From contig NZ_CP041352.1 of assembly GCF_009746125.1 (NCBI RefSeq), positions 1,081,847 through 1,145,846 on the forward strand: a stretch of DNA of 64,000 bases. The letters are read 5' to 3'. Shown in pieces: positions 1 through 8,316 of the stretch. The notes beneath the pieces are model-generated. The model did no database searches. It had not been told where the DNA came from and worked only from the letters and a program-made list of their open reading frames with translations. The stretch is from Casimicrobium huifangae. Its GTDB lineage: Bacteria > Pseudomonadota > Gammaproteobacteria > Burkholderiales > Casimicrobiaceae. Every line of letters begins with the position of its first letter. The stretch's first letter is position 1. The position numbers were made by a program, and so were the translations under genes.

Positions 1-626
1 GCCCCCTGACTGTCACCCTTGCCATCGATGGCGGCGATGTCGCCGCTCACCACGCCGCCCTCGCTGACCAGTAGTGAGCCGTAGCGCACGGTGCCCGACA
101 CGCAGCCCGAGGCGTGCACGATCAGCTTCTTGCGGGCGGTGAGGTTGCCTTCGAACTTGCCGTGAATTTCGGCGATGTCGATGGTCACGGTGCCGGCGTA
201 GGAGCCAGTTTTCAGGATCTCCAGCGTTTTGCTGTCCATCGACGCTTCGACGTGGCCTTCGACCACCAGCGTGTCGCAATCATTGATCTCGGCGCCTTTC
301 AGTTTGATATTGGGGCCGACCGTGAGCCTTGGCGAGCCGTTGTTGGTGCTGCCGCTGGTCGTTGCTGCGTTGCTGACCGGTGCGGCAACGGTGGTGGCCG
401 CTGGCGTTTCGCGCAGCAGATCGCTGCCTGTGGTGCCTGTCGTGCTCTTCACTTCAGTGGCGCGTGCACCCACCGGTGCCGAACTTGCCGCCGGGTGCGA
501 CACCGCGACGGCAGACAGCGGGGGCGCATCCGGTTGCGGTGCGTAGCGTGGCGAATCCGGCGAAGCGCGCCCGCCAGCGGGCGTTTGCGGTTCATCGCGG
601 CGACCGAGAAATCCATTCTTCAGCAT
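1..626 (-). CDS. Bactofilin family cytoskeletal protein (3' end outside window)
   Basis: Bactofilins are small polymer-forming cytoskeletal proteins that shape the cell or act as scaffolds for wall enzymes. Reading leftward from the ATG at 626, about 208 codons are visible. A Pro/Ala/Ser/Thr-rich, probably disordered N-terminus of about 100 residues leads into the typical beta-helical core (VGPNIKLKGAEINDCDTL, then VVEGHVEAS, GKFEGNLTARKKLIVHASG and VRYGSLLVSEGGVVSGDI). These repeating short strands with G-x-V/I turns are the bactofilin signature. A good ribosome site (AGGAG, 8 nt upstream) supports this start. The C-terminus lies beyond the window edge, so the gene is partial only because of the cut. 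No adjacent peptidase gene is visible on this side. Confidence 0.85.
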   Translation of the reverse strand, partial: MLKNGFLGRRDEPQTPAGGRASPDSPRYAPQPDAPPLSAVAVSHPAASSAPVGARATEVKSTTGTTGSDLLRETPAATTVAAPVSNAATTSGSTNNGSPRLTVGPNIKLKGAEINDCDTLVVEGHVEASMDSKTLEILKTGSYAGTVTIDIAEIHGKFEGNLTARKKLIVHASGCVSGTVRYGSLLVSEGGVVSGDIAAIDGKGDSQG

Positions 627-1247
627 CAGTGTCTCCTCTCAAGAGTGTGTCCGTTCAGACGTGGATGCGTGCAGCGCGCGGCGATGCCGATGACGCTGCG
701 GCGTCTGAATGCCCCGACCTCCTCCCCCGAAGCTGCGTGCGAGCGATGCTCGTGCCAGCACACACAAAGTGCAGAGTATTCAATGATCTATGACGACGTC
801 ATTGGCCGAGAGTTCGGCGAAAGCGGCGGATTTCTTGTCCGGGCTGTCACCCGTTGGCGACCGCTGACCTGCCGCTTCTCGTTAAGTAATTGATTGCTAA
901 AGAGATTTCATGTCTCCGATGGCAGACAGCGATCACTGCGGTGACGATTAGTTTCAGATCATCTTTTCTCGGGAAGCCTCATTTGAATTGGGCTTTAAGG
1001 CAGATTTATCATGAAGTCGACTTACAAAAGAAATTAGGTGTAAGCCCAATTGGAATAGGGCTCTTGCTAAAAAGGTGATCCTCTGAATCATGGGAAAGTG
1101 CTCGGTGCAGACGCCTTGATTCGGGCAGCCTTATCCGCTTCGTCGCCGGTTCTCGCGGCTCGTCGCGCGCCGGTTTCGACGCCGCGGCGCTCGACTTAGC
1201 ATCCCGACATCGCGTGGCTCAGTGCCGCATTCCAGGAGTCGATTGGC
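627..1247. other. Intergenic region between divergent genes, no gene recognised
   Basis: This 620-base gap separates the bactofilin gene (leftward) from the serine hydrolase gene (rightward) and should hold both promoters. No reading frame in it looks like a protein. The part from about 880 to 1080 is clearly richer in A and T than its surroundings and contains a perfect 10-bp inverted repeat, listed separately. Confidence 0.6.
986..1051. repeat. 10-bp perfect inverted repeat in AT-rich intergenic DNA
   Basis: AATTGGGCTT at 986-995 is the exact reverse complement of AAGCCCAATT at 1042-1051, with 46 bases between. It sits inside the AT-rich patch upstream of the serine hydrolase gene. It could be a regulatory site, a decayed element end or chance. 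Confidence 0.45.
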
Positions 1248-2729
1248 ATGACCAAACCGCACGAGTCGCAGCATCAAACTGCCATTGCGCGCCCGCACGG
1301 CGGCGTCGGGTTCGCCGCACTGTTGCTTGCGGCGCTGGTCAGCCTGGGCGGGCAAACTGCATCGGCGCAGACGACGCCGACCGACGAGCGCATCCGCGAG
1401 ATATTGGTCAAGCGGATTGACGAGGAGAAGCGCGCGGTCGGCATGGCCGCCGTGGTGGTGCAGGGTGAGCAGGTGCGCATCGTCACCGCCGGGCACACTG
1501 CGCTCGACAAGGCGACGGCGGTGACGCCCGACACTCTGTTCGAAATTGGCTCGATTACCAAGACCTTCACTGCGCTATTGCTGGCCGACATGGTGAACCG
1601 GGGCGAAGTCAAACTCGACGACCCGGTGGAGAAATATCTGCCGCAGGGGTTGCGCGGCCTCACGCTGCGTGACCACACCGGCGCACCGATCCGGCTGGTC
1701 GATCTGGCGACGCATCGCTCGGGCCTGCCGCGACTGCCCGACAACATGCCCTACGGAACCCGCGCCGATCCCTACGCGGACTATCGCGAGCAGGAGCTGT
1801 TGCAGTACCTCAAGCGCCGCGAGGAGTTGACCGCAAGCGACGGCGGCAAGAGCACCCGCAAGCGCGACGAGCGCTACGAATACTCAAACCTTGGCTTCGG
1901 CCTGCTCGGCTACGTGCTCGGGCGCGCGGCGGGCAGTTCATATGCCGATTTGCTGCAAAAGCGGGTGCTGACCCCGCTTGGACTGGCCGCGAGCTGGCTC
2001 GACGTGCCGCGCAGCGAGGAAGCGCGCTACAGCCACGGCCACTATATCGACGGAGACACGCTCAAGCGGGCGCGGTACTGGCGCTTCAACGTGCTCGCCG
2101 GTGCCGGGGCGCTGGTAATGAGTGCGCGTGACATTGGTCGCTATGCGCAGGCCGCAAGTGGTGCGATTGACACCCCGCTGCGCGACGCCTTCCGGCTGAC
2201 ACAGCGGAAGTACGGCGACGGCATGGCGCCTATGAATCCGCAGGGCCTCGCGTGGTTGCTGGCGCCGCTCAACGGGCGCACTGTGTTCAATCACGGCGGT
2301 ATGACCGGCGGTTTCACCTCGTCGCTCTGGGTTGACCCGGAGCGCAAGGCAGCGATCGCCGTGCTGTCGAACGCGGCAGGCGCGACGCCCGACGATATCG
2401 CCCTGCACCTGCTGGAGCCGTCGATCCCGATCAGGGCCGTGGTCAGGCCACAAACCGCCGTCAGCGTTGATGCGAAGACACTGGCGCAGTACGCCGGCAA
2501 TTACCGGCTGGCGCCCGGTTTCGACGTCGTCGTGCGGCTGCGCGACGGCCGTCTGTTTGCGCAGGCGACCGGGCAGAACGAATTCGAGCTGTTCGCGAAA
2601 TCACCGACCGCGTTTTTCGCACGCGTTACCGAGCTCGAAATAGTGTTCGGTGAGGTGAAGGACGGCAGGGCAGCGAGCTTCGCACTGACGCAGGGCGGCC
2701 GCACGCGGACGGCGCCTCGAATCGACTAA
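1248..2729 (+). CDS. Serine hydrolase of the class C beta-lactamase / DD-peptidase family, secreted
   Basis: A 493-residue member of the beta-lactamase-related family (Pfam Beta-lactamase), which includes AmpC enzymes, DD-carboxypeptidases and esterases. An N-terminal export signal (hydrophobic stretch about 20-38, cleavage near ASA-Q at 40) indicates a periplasmic enzyme. The three active-site motifs are present: S-I-T-K at 102-105, Y-S-N at 212-214 and H-G-G at 349-351 replacing the usual K-T-G. The HxG form is common in non-lactamase members, so peptidase or esterase activity is as likely as antibiotic hydrolysis. The last 100 residues look like the extra C-terminal domain found in several family members. 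AGGAG 9 nt upstream of the ATG supports the start. The gene converges with the parA-like gene, 11 nt away. Confidence 0.85.
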   Translation: MTKPHESQHQTAIARPHGGVGFAALLLAALVSLGGQTASAQTTPTDERIREILVKRIDEEKRAVGMAAVVVQGEQVRIVTAGHTALDKATAVTPDTLFEIGSITKTFTALLLADMVNRGEVKLDDPVEKYLPQGLRGLTLRDHTGAPIRLVDLATHRSGLPRLPDNMPYGTRADPYADYREQELLQYLKRREELTASDGGKSTRKRDERYEYSNLGFGLLGYVLGRAAGSSYADLLQKRVLTPLGLAASWLDVPRSEEARYSHGHYIDGDTLKRARYWRFNVLAGAGALVMSARDIGRYAQAASGAIDTPLRDAFRLTQRKYGDGMAPMNPQGLAWLLAPLNGRTVFNHGGMTGGFTSSLWVDPERKAAIAVLSNAAGATPDDIALHLLEPSIPIRAVVRPQTAVSVDAKTLAQYAGNYRLAPGFDVVVRLRDGRLFAQATGQNEFELFAKSPTAFFARVTELEIVFGEVKDGRAASFALTQGGRTRTAPRID

Positions 2730-2740
2730 GCCGAGGGCTG

Positions 2741-3586
2741 TTACGACTTCGGCCGCAGAAAGCGCGGCACGAAGCGGGCGAAGCCGCGCGCTTCGGCGGC
2801 GACGACTTCCGGCGGCACGTGGGGCGTGCGGGCGGCGAGCGCCGGTGAGGTTGCCACCACCTGCAGGGCCGGTGCAGCGAACGCGTCATTGCCGGCGGCA
2901 ACCAGTGGCGATACAGTGGCCACTGTCGGCGCGCGTGCCGGTTCAGGCGCTGCCTGCACGAACCCCTGGGTGGTGAGCCACGCAATCAGCGGATCCCATT
3001 GCTCGCGGTCAATCGTCGTCACGCTCGGCGGCATGTCAAAGATGCTGAGACCGTTCTCGACCGCGCGCACGTACACCTGCGAGCTGCGCAGACTGCACAG
3101 CCAGGTAAGCCCAATCGATGCCGCCCAGTCGCTCGCGATTTCTTCGGCTTGCGTCCGGCGATCCAGTCGCATGCCAATTGCGGCAACCTGACAGCGACCA
3201 CTCACTACGCGCGGGTGCGCACGCAGCTCGGCCCAGCAGTCCGATGCGGCTTCACGGTCGAAGACGGAGCCCGACACCGGGATCAGGATCGCATCGGCCA
3301 CCATCGCCACCTTGGCCAGCGCCAGCCCGTGCAGTCCGCCGGGGGTATCGAGCACCAGATGCGAAACACCCAGTGGCCGTACGTTGCCCGCCACATCGCC
3401 GACCCAGCCGGCGATGGCCGGTGCTGCACTGGGGCGACGTTTCAGCCAGACACGCATCGACTGCTGGTGATCAAGATCACCCAGCGTCACTGGCAGGCCG
3501 CCACGCGCGAAATGCGCGGCGATATTGGTCGCCAGCGTGCTTTTGCCGCAACCACCTTTTCGACTTACGAGCGCAACTGTAGGCAT
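2741..3586 (-). CDS. Orphan ParA/MinD-type P-loop ATPase
   Basis: A 281-residue ParA-family ATPase. The deviant Walker A motif KGGCGKST begins at about residue 10 and has the signature first lysine. GDLDHQQS follows the second strand, and VLDTPGG is the Walker B region. The last 80 residues are Pro/Ala/Val-rich and probably disordered, ending in basic RFVPRFLRPKS. Such proteins position DNA, replicons or other cargo through ATP-dependent dimerisation. No ParB-like gene or parS cluster is visible nearby, so the cargo is unknown. A TTG codon at 3622 could extend the protein by 12 residues, but the ATG at 3586 directly precedes the conserved PTVALVSRKGG and is preferred. That start lies inside a 24-bp palindrome, which suggests autoregulation. 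The aminotransferase gene lies 114 nt upstream on the same strand. Confidence 0.85.
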   Translation of the reverse strand: MPTVALVSRKGGCGKSTLATNIAAHFARGGLPVTLGDLDHQQSMRVWLKRRPSAAPAIAGWVGDVAGNVRPLGVSHLVLDTPGGLHGLALAKVAMVADAILIPVSGSVFDREAASDCWAELRAHPRVVSGRCQVAAIGMRLDRRTQAEEIASDWAASIGLTWLCSLRSSQVYVRAVENGLSIFDMPPSVTTIDREQWDPLIAWLTTQGFVQAAPEPARAPTVATVSPLVAAGNDAFAAPALQVVATSPALAARTPHVPPEVVAAEARGFARFVPRFLRPKS

Positions 3587-3604
3587 AGTCTCAAGACTAT
3601 GCCT
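3581..3604. promoter_or_regulatory. 24-bp palindrome covering the parA-like start codon
   Basis: Arms AGGCATAGTCT (3581-3591) and AGACTATGCCT (3594-3604) are perfect inverted repeats of 11 bp with a 2-bp centre. The start codon of the leftward ATPase gene (3586-3584) lies in one arm. On the minus strand a TTGCCA hexamer lies 17 bp before a weak TAGTCT that is part of the palindrome, so the palindrome may overlap the promoter and could be an operator. The symmetry is seen directly; the function is inferred. Confidence 0.6.
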
Positions 3605-3700
3605 TAAATTATTGATTGGCAATAGTTTTGTGACTTTTCTGAGTCGGGCAGTCGCCGCTGCCGCCCGCCGCGTCTTCGGTCGGTGACGCGGGCGATATCG

Positions 3701-4888
3701 CTATCGCAACGATTGCAAGCCCTGCGTGAACCGCGCGATGCCGTCGTCGAGCCGCTTCAGGTCACTGGCGAAGCACCAGCGCACAAAGCCTTCCCCCTCG
3801 TCGCCAAAGGCGGCCCCAGGTGCGACGCCCAGCCCCTGTTCGGCAACCAGCCGTTTGCAGAAGGCGAGCGAATCAGTCATCCCGTCCACCTTGAAGAAGG
3901 CGTACATGGCCCCCGGTGGCGGTGGCGCATGCACTCCGGGCAAGGCGTTGAGCGCGGCGCACAGGTGGTCGCGCGCCTCGCGAAAGCGCCGCTGGGTGCG
4001 GGCGATCACCGAGTCACCACCGGTGATGGCAGCGATACCTGCGCGCTGGATGAACACCGGCGAGCACGAGGTGTTGTACTCGATGACTTTGCCGAGCTGC
4101 TCGATAAAGGGCTTCGGTGCCACCAGCCAGCCCAACCGCCAGCCGGTCATCAGCCACGATTTCGAGAAGGTGTTGGCGCTGACCAGCCGGTCGTCGGCGT
4201 GCGCGATGTCGAAGAACGAAGGCGCCACGCCAACCTCATCGAACACCAGCCGCTCGTAGGCGTCATCCGCCAGCAGCCAGATGCCATGTTGACGGCAGCG
4301 ATCCAGAATCGTCTGTTGCTCGGCACGGGTTAGCGTCCAGCCGGTCGGGTTGTTGGGCGAATTCACCATCAGCAAGCGTGTGTCCGGCGTCAGTGCAGCC
4401 AGCAGGCGGTCCATGTCGAGTTGCCAGCCAGATTCACCAAACTGCAGCGATACGCATTCGACATTGGCCGAGAGAATTTTCGGAATCTCCACCAGATTGG
4501 GCCACAGCGGCGTCACGCAGACCACGCGGTCGCCAGGGTTGACGATGCACTGGGCGGCGAGCGACAAGGCGTTGACCCCGGCACTGGTAATGGCGACATG
4601 CTCTGACGTGATGGCTGCTGCCGGGTTGGCATGCAGCGCAGAAAGGTAGCTCGCCACCGTGCTGCGCAATTCAGGCAGGCCCAGGTTGTGCGAGTAGAAG
4701 GTTTCCCCGCGCAGCAGACTCTCACTGGCGGCGGAACGAATGAAATCGGGCGTCACTTCGTCGGGTTCACCAAACCAGAACGCGAGCACGTCCTTGCGGT
4801 CCATGCCGGCGTTGGCGACTTCACGAATTTTTGATGCGCGCAACTGCAGGATGGCGTCGCGCGGAAGGAGGGAATGTTCAGATTGCAT
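3701..4888 (-). CDS. Class I/II pyridoxal-phosphate aminotransferase
   Basis: A 395-residue fold-type I aminotransferase of the aspartate/aromatic group, which moves amino groups between an amino acid and a 2-oxo acid using PLP. Visible motifs are NSPNNPTG at 176-183, DDAYERL at about 208-214 holding the pyridine-ring Asp and Tyr, and SANTFSKSWLMTGWRLGW, where K243 should form the Schiff base. An Arg near residue 372 (FVRWCFAS) would bind the substrate carboxylate. The length is normal for the family. The substrate cannot be told from sequence alone. It is read leftward and followed 114 nt later by the ParA-like gene. Confidence 0.88.
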   Translation of the reverse strand: MQSEHSLLPRDAILQLRASKIREVANAGMDRKDVLAFWFGEPDEVTPDFIRSAASESLLRGETFYSHNLGLPELRSTVASYLSALHANPAAAITSEHVAITSAGVNALSLAAQCIVNPGDRVVCVTPLWPNLVEIPKILSANVECVSLQFGESGWQLDMDRLLAALTPDTRLLMVNSPNNPTGWTLTRAEQQTILDRCRQHGIWLLADDAYERLVFDEVGVAPSFFDIAHADDRLVSANTFSKSWLMTGWRLGWLVAPKPFIEQLGKVIEYNTSCSPVFIQRAGIAAITGGDSVIARTQRRFREARDHLCAALNALPGVHAPPPPGAMYAFFKVDGMTDSLAFCKRLVAEQGLGVAPGAAFGDEGEGFVRWCFASDLKRLDDGIARFTQGLQSLR

Positions 4889-4953
4889 GCGCCGATTATC
4901 GCCGCGTGAGTCGTTGTTGATTGACTTGCGGTCACCGGCTGGACGGCGAGGGG

Positions 4954-5595
4954 ATGACTACACTTGCCGACATGCAAGCGCAAAAATCTTCCCCCGTCGC
5001 GTGGGCCTGCCTGGCTTTGACCATACTGGTGCTCCTGTGGTCCGGTCTGGCGCCGAAAGACCGCGGCACGTGGTTCATGGAAGTCGCACCCGTATTCATC
5101 GCACTTCCGCTGGTTGCCCTCACGTGGCGGCGCTTTCCGCTCACCACGCTGTTGACGGTAGTGATCACGCTGCACGCCGTGGTGCTGATGGTGGGCGGCA
5201 AATACACGTATGCCGAAATGCCGTTGTTCAACTGGCTACGCGACGAGTTCCACCTTTCGCGCAATCACTATGATCGGGTTGGGCACTTCATGCAGGGCTT
5301 TGCGCCGGCACTGGTTGCCCGTGAGCTGCTGTTGCGCACCTCACCACTGCGTCCCGGCAAGTGGCTGGCCGTGGTGGTGGTGCTCAGTTGCCTCGGTATC
5401 AGCGCGCTGTATGAGCTGATCGAGTGGGGCGCTGCGATGGCGCTGGGCGAAGGCGCCGACGCCTTCCTGGCGACTCAGGGAGACGTCTGGGATACGCAGA
5501 AAGACATGGCCATGGCGGGCGTGGGCGCCATCGTCGCGCTGTTGCTGTTCTCGCGCTGGCATGATCGCCAGCTGACAACCGTCGGCGTACGCTGA
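4954..5595 (+). CDS. DUF2238 (YjdF-like) inner-membrane protein
   Basis: About 213 residues with five to six predicted membrane helices, for example WACLALTILVLLWSGL, VAPVFIALPLVAL, LTVVITLHAVVLMVGG, WLAVVVVLSCLGISALYELIEW and the final AMAGVGAIVALLLFS. The acidic/aromatic motif YTYAEMPLFNWL...HYDRVGHFMQGF and the downstream ALYELIEWG...DVWDTQKDM are typical of DUF2238 (E. coli YjdF), whose function is unknown. Two ATGs are possible (4954 and 4972), and a TTG at 4921 is less likely. I chose 4954, although its GAGGGG is very close. It lies 40 nt upstream of the transporter operon and may be cotranscribed with it. Confidence 0.75.
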   Translation: MTTLADMQAQKSSPVAWACLALTILVLLWSGLAPKDRGTWFMEVAPVFIALPLVALTWRRFPLTTLLTVVITLHAVVLMVGGKYTYAEMPLFNWLRDEFHLSRNHYDRVGHFMQGFAPALVARELLLRTSPLRPGKWLAVVVVLSCLGISALYELIEWGAAMALGEGADAFLATQGDVWDTQKDMAMAGVGAIVALLLFSRWHDRQLTTVGVR

Positions 5596-5635
5596 GCAGC
5601 GGCCGATACCCACAATCGACGTTACGCTTTCGGGA

Positions 5636-7516
5636 ATGTTGTCGTCAGTTGCCAACTTTGCAGTGCTCAGCCTGAACGGCTTGGCGTCTGCCGCTTCGCT
5701 GTTTCTGGTCGCCGTCGGGCTGTCACTGATTTTTGGCGTAACCCGCATCGTGAACTTCGCCCACGGGTCGTTCTACATGCTGGGCGTTTATGTGGCCTAC
5801 AGCGTGGCCAACACGGTTGGCGGCGCGGTTGGTTTCTGGGGCGGGGTGCTGGTCGCCGGTTTCGCCGTTGCCATCATCGGTCTGCTGGCGGAGCTTGTGG
5901 TGCTGCGACGCATTTACGATGCGCCGGAGTTGCTGCAACTGATCGCGACCTTTGCACTGGTGCTGGTGATCAAGGACGCTGCGCTGGCAATCTGGGGTGC
6001 CGAAGATCTGCTCGGCCCGCGAGCGCCGGGCTTTCGCGGCGCGATCGATATCCTGGGCAAGCCGTTCCCCACCTACGATCTGCTGCTGATCGCGATTGGT
6101 GCGGTGATGCTGTTGGCGCTTACCCAACTGCTGCGGCGGACGCGCTTCGGCCTGTTGCTGCGCGCCGCCACCCAGGATCGGGAAATGACCGATGCGCTGG
6201 GTGTCAATCAGCGCCTGCTGTTCACCGCCGTGTTCGCGCTCGGCAGTTTTCTGGCAGGCATTGGCGGTGCCCTGCAGTTGCCCCGCGAACCTGCCAGCCT
6301 GGGCATGGATCTCGCCATCATTGCCGACGTGTTCGTGGTGGTGGTGGTGGGCGGCCTCGGCAGCCTGCCGGGCGCGTTTGTCGCCGCCGGCGTCATCTCG
6401 CTGGTCAAGGCGTGGTGCATCGGGCTGGGCGAAGTCACGCTGTTCGGCGTCGCCGTCGAGTTCAGCAAACTGACGCTGGTCGCCGAGTTCATCGTGATGG
6501 CGCTGGTGCTGGTGTGGAAGCCCAATGGCCTGTTTGGCAAGCCGTTGACGCATGCGCGCGGCGATGCCGGGCAAGCGCCAGTGGTTCGCGTGCCGGGGCG
6601 ACGCAGCCTGATTGCGCTCGCCATCGCGCTGGTGGTGCTGGTGTTGCTGCCGCAGTGGGCGGGAGACTACACGCTGGTGCTGGCCATTGACGTGATCGTG
6701 TTTGCGCTGTTCGCTGCCAGTCTTGGTCTGGTGATCGGCAACGGCGGCATGGGTTCCTTTGGCCATGCCGCCTACTTCGGTCTCGGTGCCTACGGCGCGG
6801 CGCTGCTGGCCAAGGCGGGCTACGGACTGATCGTCGCGTGCCTTGGTGGCGTGGCGCTGGCAGCGCTGGCGGCGTTGCTGTTCGGCTGGTTCAGCGTGCG
6901 GCTCTCGGGCACCTACATGGCGATGCTGACGCTCGCGTTCGCGCAGATTGCCTGGTCCATCGTTTTCCAGTGGGATGCCGTGACCGGCGGCAGCAACGGC
7001 ATGGTCGGTATCTGGCCGCCGGACTGGCTGTCGGAGCGGGGCGATTTCTACTTGTTCGTACTGCTGGTGTGTGGCTCGGCAACGTTGCTCTGCGCTTGGC
7101 TGGTGTTTACGCCACTCGGCTACGCGGTGCGCGCCAGCCGCGACGCGCCGGTGAAAGCGGCTGCCATCGGCTTGTCGCCACGTGGTTTGCAATGGGCATG
7201 GTTCACCATTGCCGGCGCCATCGCCGGGGTGGCAGGCGCGCTCTACGCTTTCTCGAAGGGCAGCATTTCGCCCGACGTGATGGCCATTCCGCGCTCGGTG
7301 GATGCACTGGTGATGGTGTTGCTCGGCGGTATCAACACGCTGCTCGGCCCGATCATCGGGGCGGCCGTGTTTACCTGGCTGCAGGACACGTTGGCCCGCT
7401 CAACCGAGTATTGGCGCGGGGCGCTCGGGGTCACGATCCTGCTGCTGGTGGTGTTGTTTCCACGCGGCATTGCCGGAACGATTGCGGCGTGGCGGTCGCG
7501 GAGGGCCGCAGCGTGA
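5636..7516 (+). CDS. Fused branched-chain amino-acid-type ABC permease (LivH-LivM)
   Basis: A 626-residue inner-membrane protein containing both permease subunits of a HAAT-family importer in one chain. Residues 1 to about 300 match LivH (LIFGVTRIVNFAHGSFYMLG and later VVVVVGGLGSLPGAFVAA). Residues about 320-626 match LivM (SLGLVIGNGGMGSFGHAAYFGLGAY, GTYMAMLTLAFAQIAW, ALVMVLLGGINTLLGPIIGA). In E. coli these are separate genes. The stop overlaps the GTG of the next gene by 4 nt, so translation is coupled with the two ATPases. No periplasmic binding protein gene lies next to the operon, so the substrate (branched-chain amino acid, urea, amide or other) cannot be assigned. Confidence 0.9.
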   Translation: MLSSVANFAVLSLNGLASAASLFLVAVGLSLIFGVTRIVNFAHGSFYMLGVYVAYSVANTVGGAVGFWGGVLVAGFAVAIIGLLAELVVLRRIYDAPELLQLIATFALVLVIKDAALAIWGAEDLLGPRAPGFRGAIDILGKPFPTYDLLLIAIGAVMLLALTQLLRRTRFGLLLRAATQDREMTDALGVNQRLLFTAVFALGSFLAGIGGALQLPREPASLGMDLAIIADVFVVVVVGGLGSLPGAFVAAGVISLVKAWCIGLGEVTLFGVAVEFSKLTLVAEFIVMALVLVWKPNGLFGKPLTHARGDAGQAPVVRVPGRRSLIALAIALVVLVLLPQWAGDYTLVLAIDVIVFALFAASLGLVIGNGGMGSFGHAAYFGLGAYGAALLAKAGYGLIVACLGGVALAALAALLFGWFSVRLSGTYMAMLTLAFAQIAWSIVFQWDAVTGGSNGMVGIWPPDWLSERGDFYLFVLLVCGSATLLCAWLVFTPLGYAVRASRDAPVKAAAIGLSPRGLQWAWFTIAGAIAGVAGALYAFSKGSISPDVMAIPRSVDALVMVLLGGINTLLGPIIGAAVFTWLQDTLARSTEYWRGALGVTILLLVVLFPRGIAGTIAAWRSRRAAA

Positions 7517-8316
7517 CGCTCCTCAACACTGACTCAGGTCAGGCGGCGCTGCAGGTGCGTGCGCTGGCGAAATCCTTTGGCGGCGTGCGGGCCGTTCGCG
7601 GTGTCGATTTTGTGGTGCGTGCGGGTGAGGCGGTTGCCCTGATTGGCCCCAACGGCGCCGGCAAGACCACCACATTCAATCTCATCAACGGCCAGATTCG
7701 CCCCGACCAAGGCGAGGTATGGCTGGATGGCCGCGATATCACCGGCATGCCGCCGCAGCGTCTGTTTCGCCAGGGTGTCGCGCGCACCTTCCAGATCACC
7801 GCGACGTTCGGCTCGATGACCGTGCGCGAGAACGTGCAGATGGCGCGCATGAGTCATTTGCGCTCGCTGACGTCGCTGCGACATGCCCTTGGCAGGCGGG
7901 CGGATCGGGCAGAAATTACGCACGCTTACTCTCTCATCGCTGAGCAGGGGCTGGCCGAACAGGCCAATCGCCCGGCGTCGGAGCTGGCTTACGGCGATCT
8001 CAAGCGGCTGGAGCTGGCCATGGCCTTTGCCAACGATCCCCGCCTGTTGTTGATGGATGAGCCGACGGCAGGCATGGCGCCCGGCGAGCGCGAGGCGCTG
8101 ATGAAGCACGCCCTGGCCGCCTGCCGCGAGCGCAACGTGGCGCTACTGTTCACCGAGCACGATATGGATGTGGTGTTCGGTTTTGCTGACCGCGTGATCG
8201 TGATGAACCGTGGCCGCATCATTGCCGAAGGTACACCGGACGAAATCCGATCGCATGAAGAAGTGCGCGCCGTTTATCTCGGCACCGCTGCGCCGGCGGA
8301 GGCTGCGCATGCTTGA
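7513..8316 (+). CDS. livG: ABC transporter ATP-binding protein, LivG type
   Basis: A 267-residue ATPase of the branched-chain amino-acid transporter family, starting at a GTG that overlaps the permease stop (GTGA). Walker A GPNGAGKT is at about 45-52. The signature region is the variant LAYGDLKRLE typical of LivG proteins, followed by Walker B LLLMDEP and the switch His in FTEHDMD. The C-terminal extension (IIAEGTPDEIRSHEEVRAVYLG) is the LivG hallmark. A much longer frame continues upstream inside the permease gene, but that part is only an out-of-frame shadow. With the fused permease and LivF it forms one cytoplasm-facing transporter complex. Confidence 0.9.
   Translation: MTLLNTDSGQAALQVRALAKSFGGVRAVRGVDFVVRAGEAVALIGPNGAGKTTTFNLINGQIRPDQGEVWLDGRDITGMPPQRLFRQGVARTFQITATFGSMTVRENVQMARMSHLRSLTSLRHALGRRADRAEITHAYSLIAEQGLAEQANRPASELAYGDLKRLELAMAFANDPRLLLMDEPTAGMAPGEREALMKHALAACRERNVALLFTEHDMDVVFGFADRVIVMNRGRIIAEGTPDEIRSHEEVRAVYLGTAAPAEAAHA

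Noticed and set aside
890-1078. 62-codon open frame in the AT-rich intergenic patch
   Set aside because: No ribosome site, no recognisable sequence, and it spans the inverted repeat; more likely non-coding.
5723-7192. 489-residue open frame antisense to the fused permease gene
   Set aside because: Gln/His/Arg-rich composition typical of the reverse strand of GC-rich genes; the sense strand encodes a clear permease.
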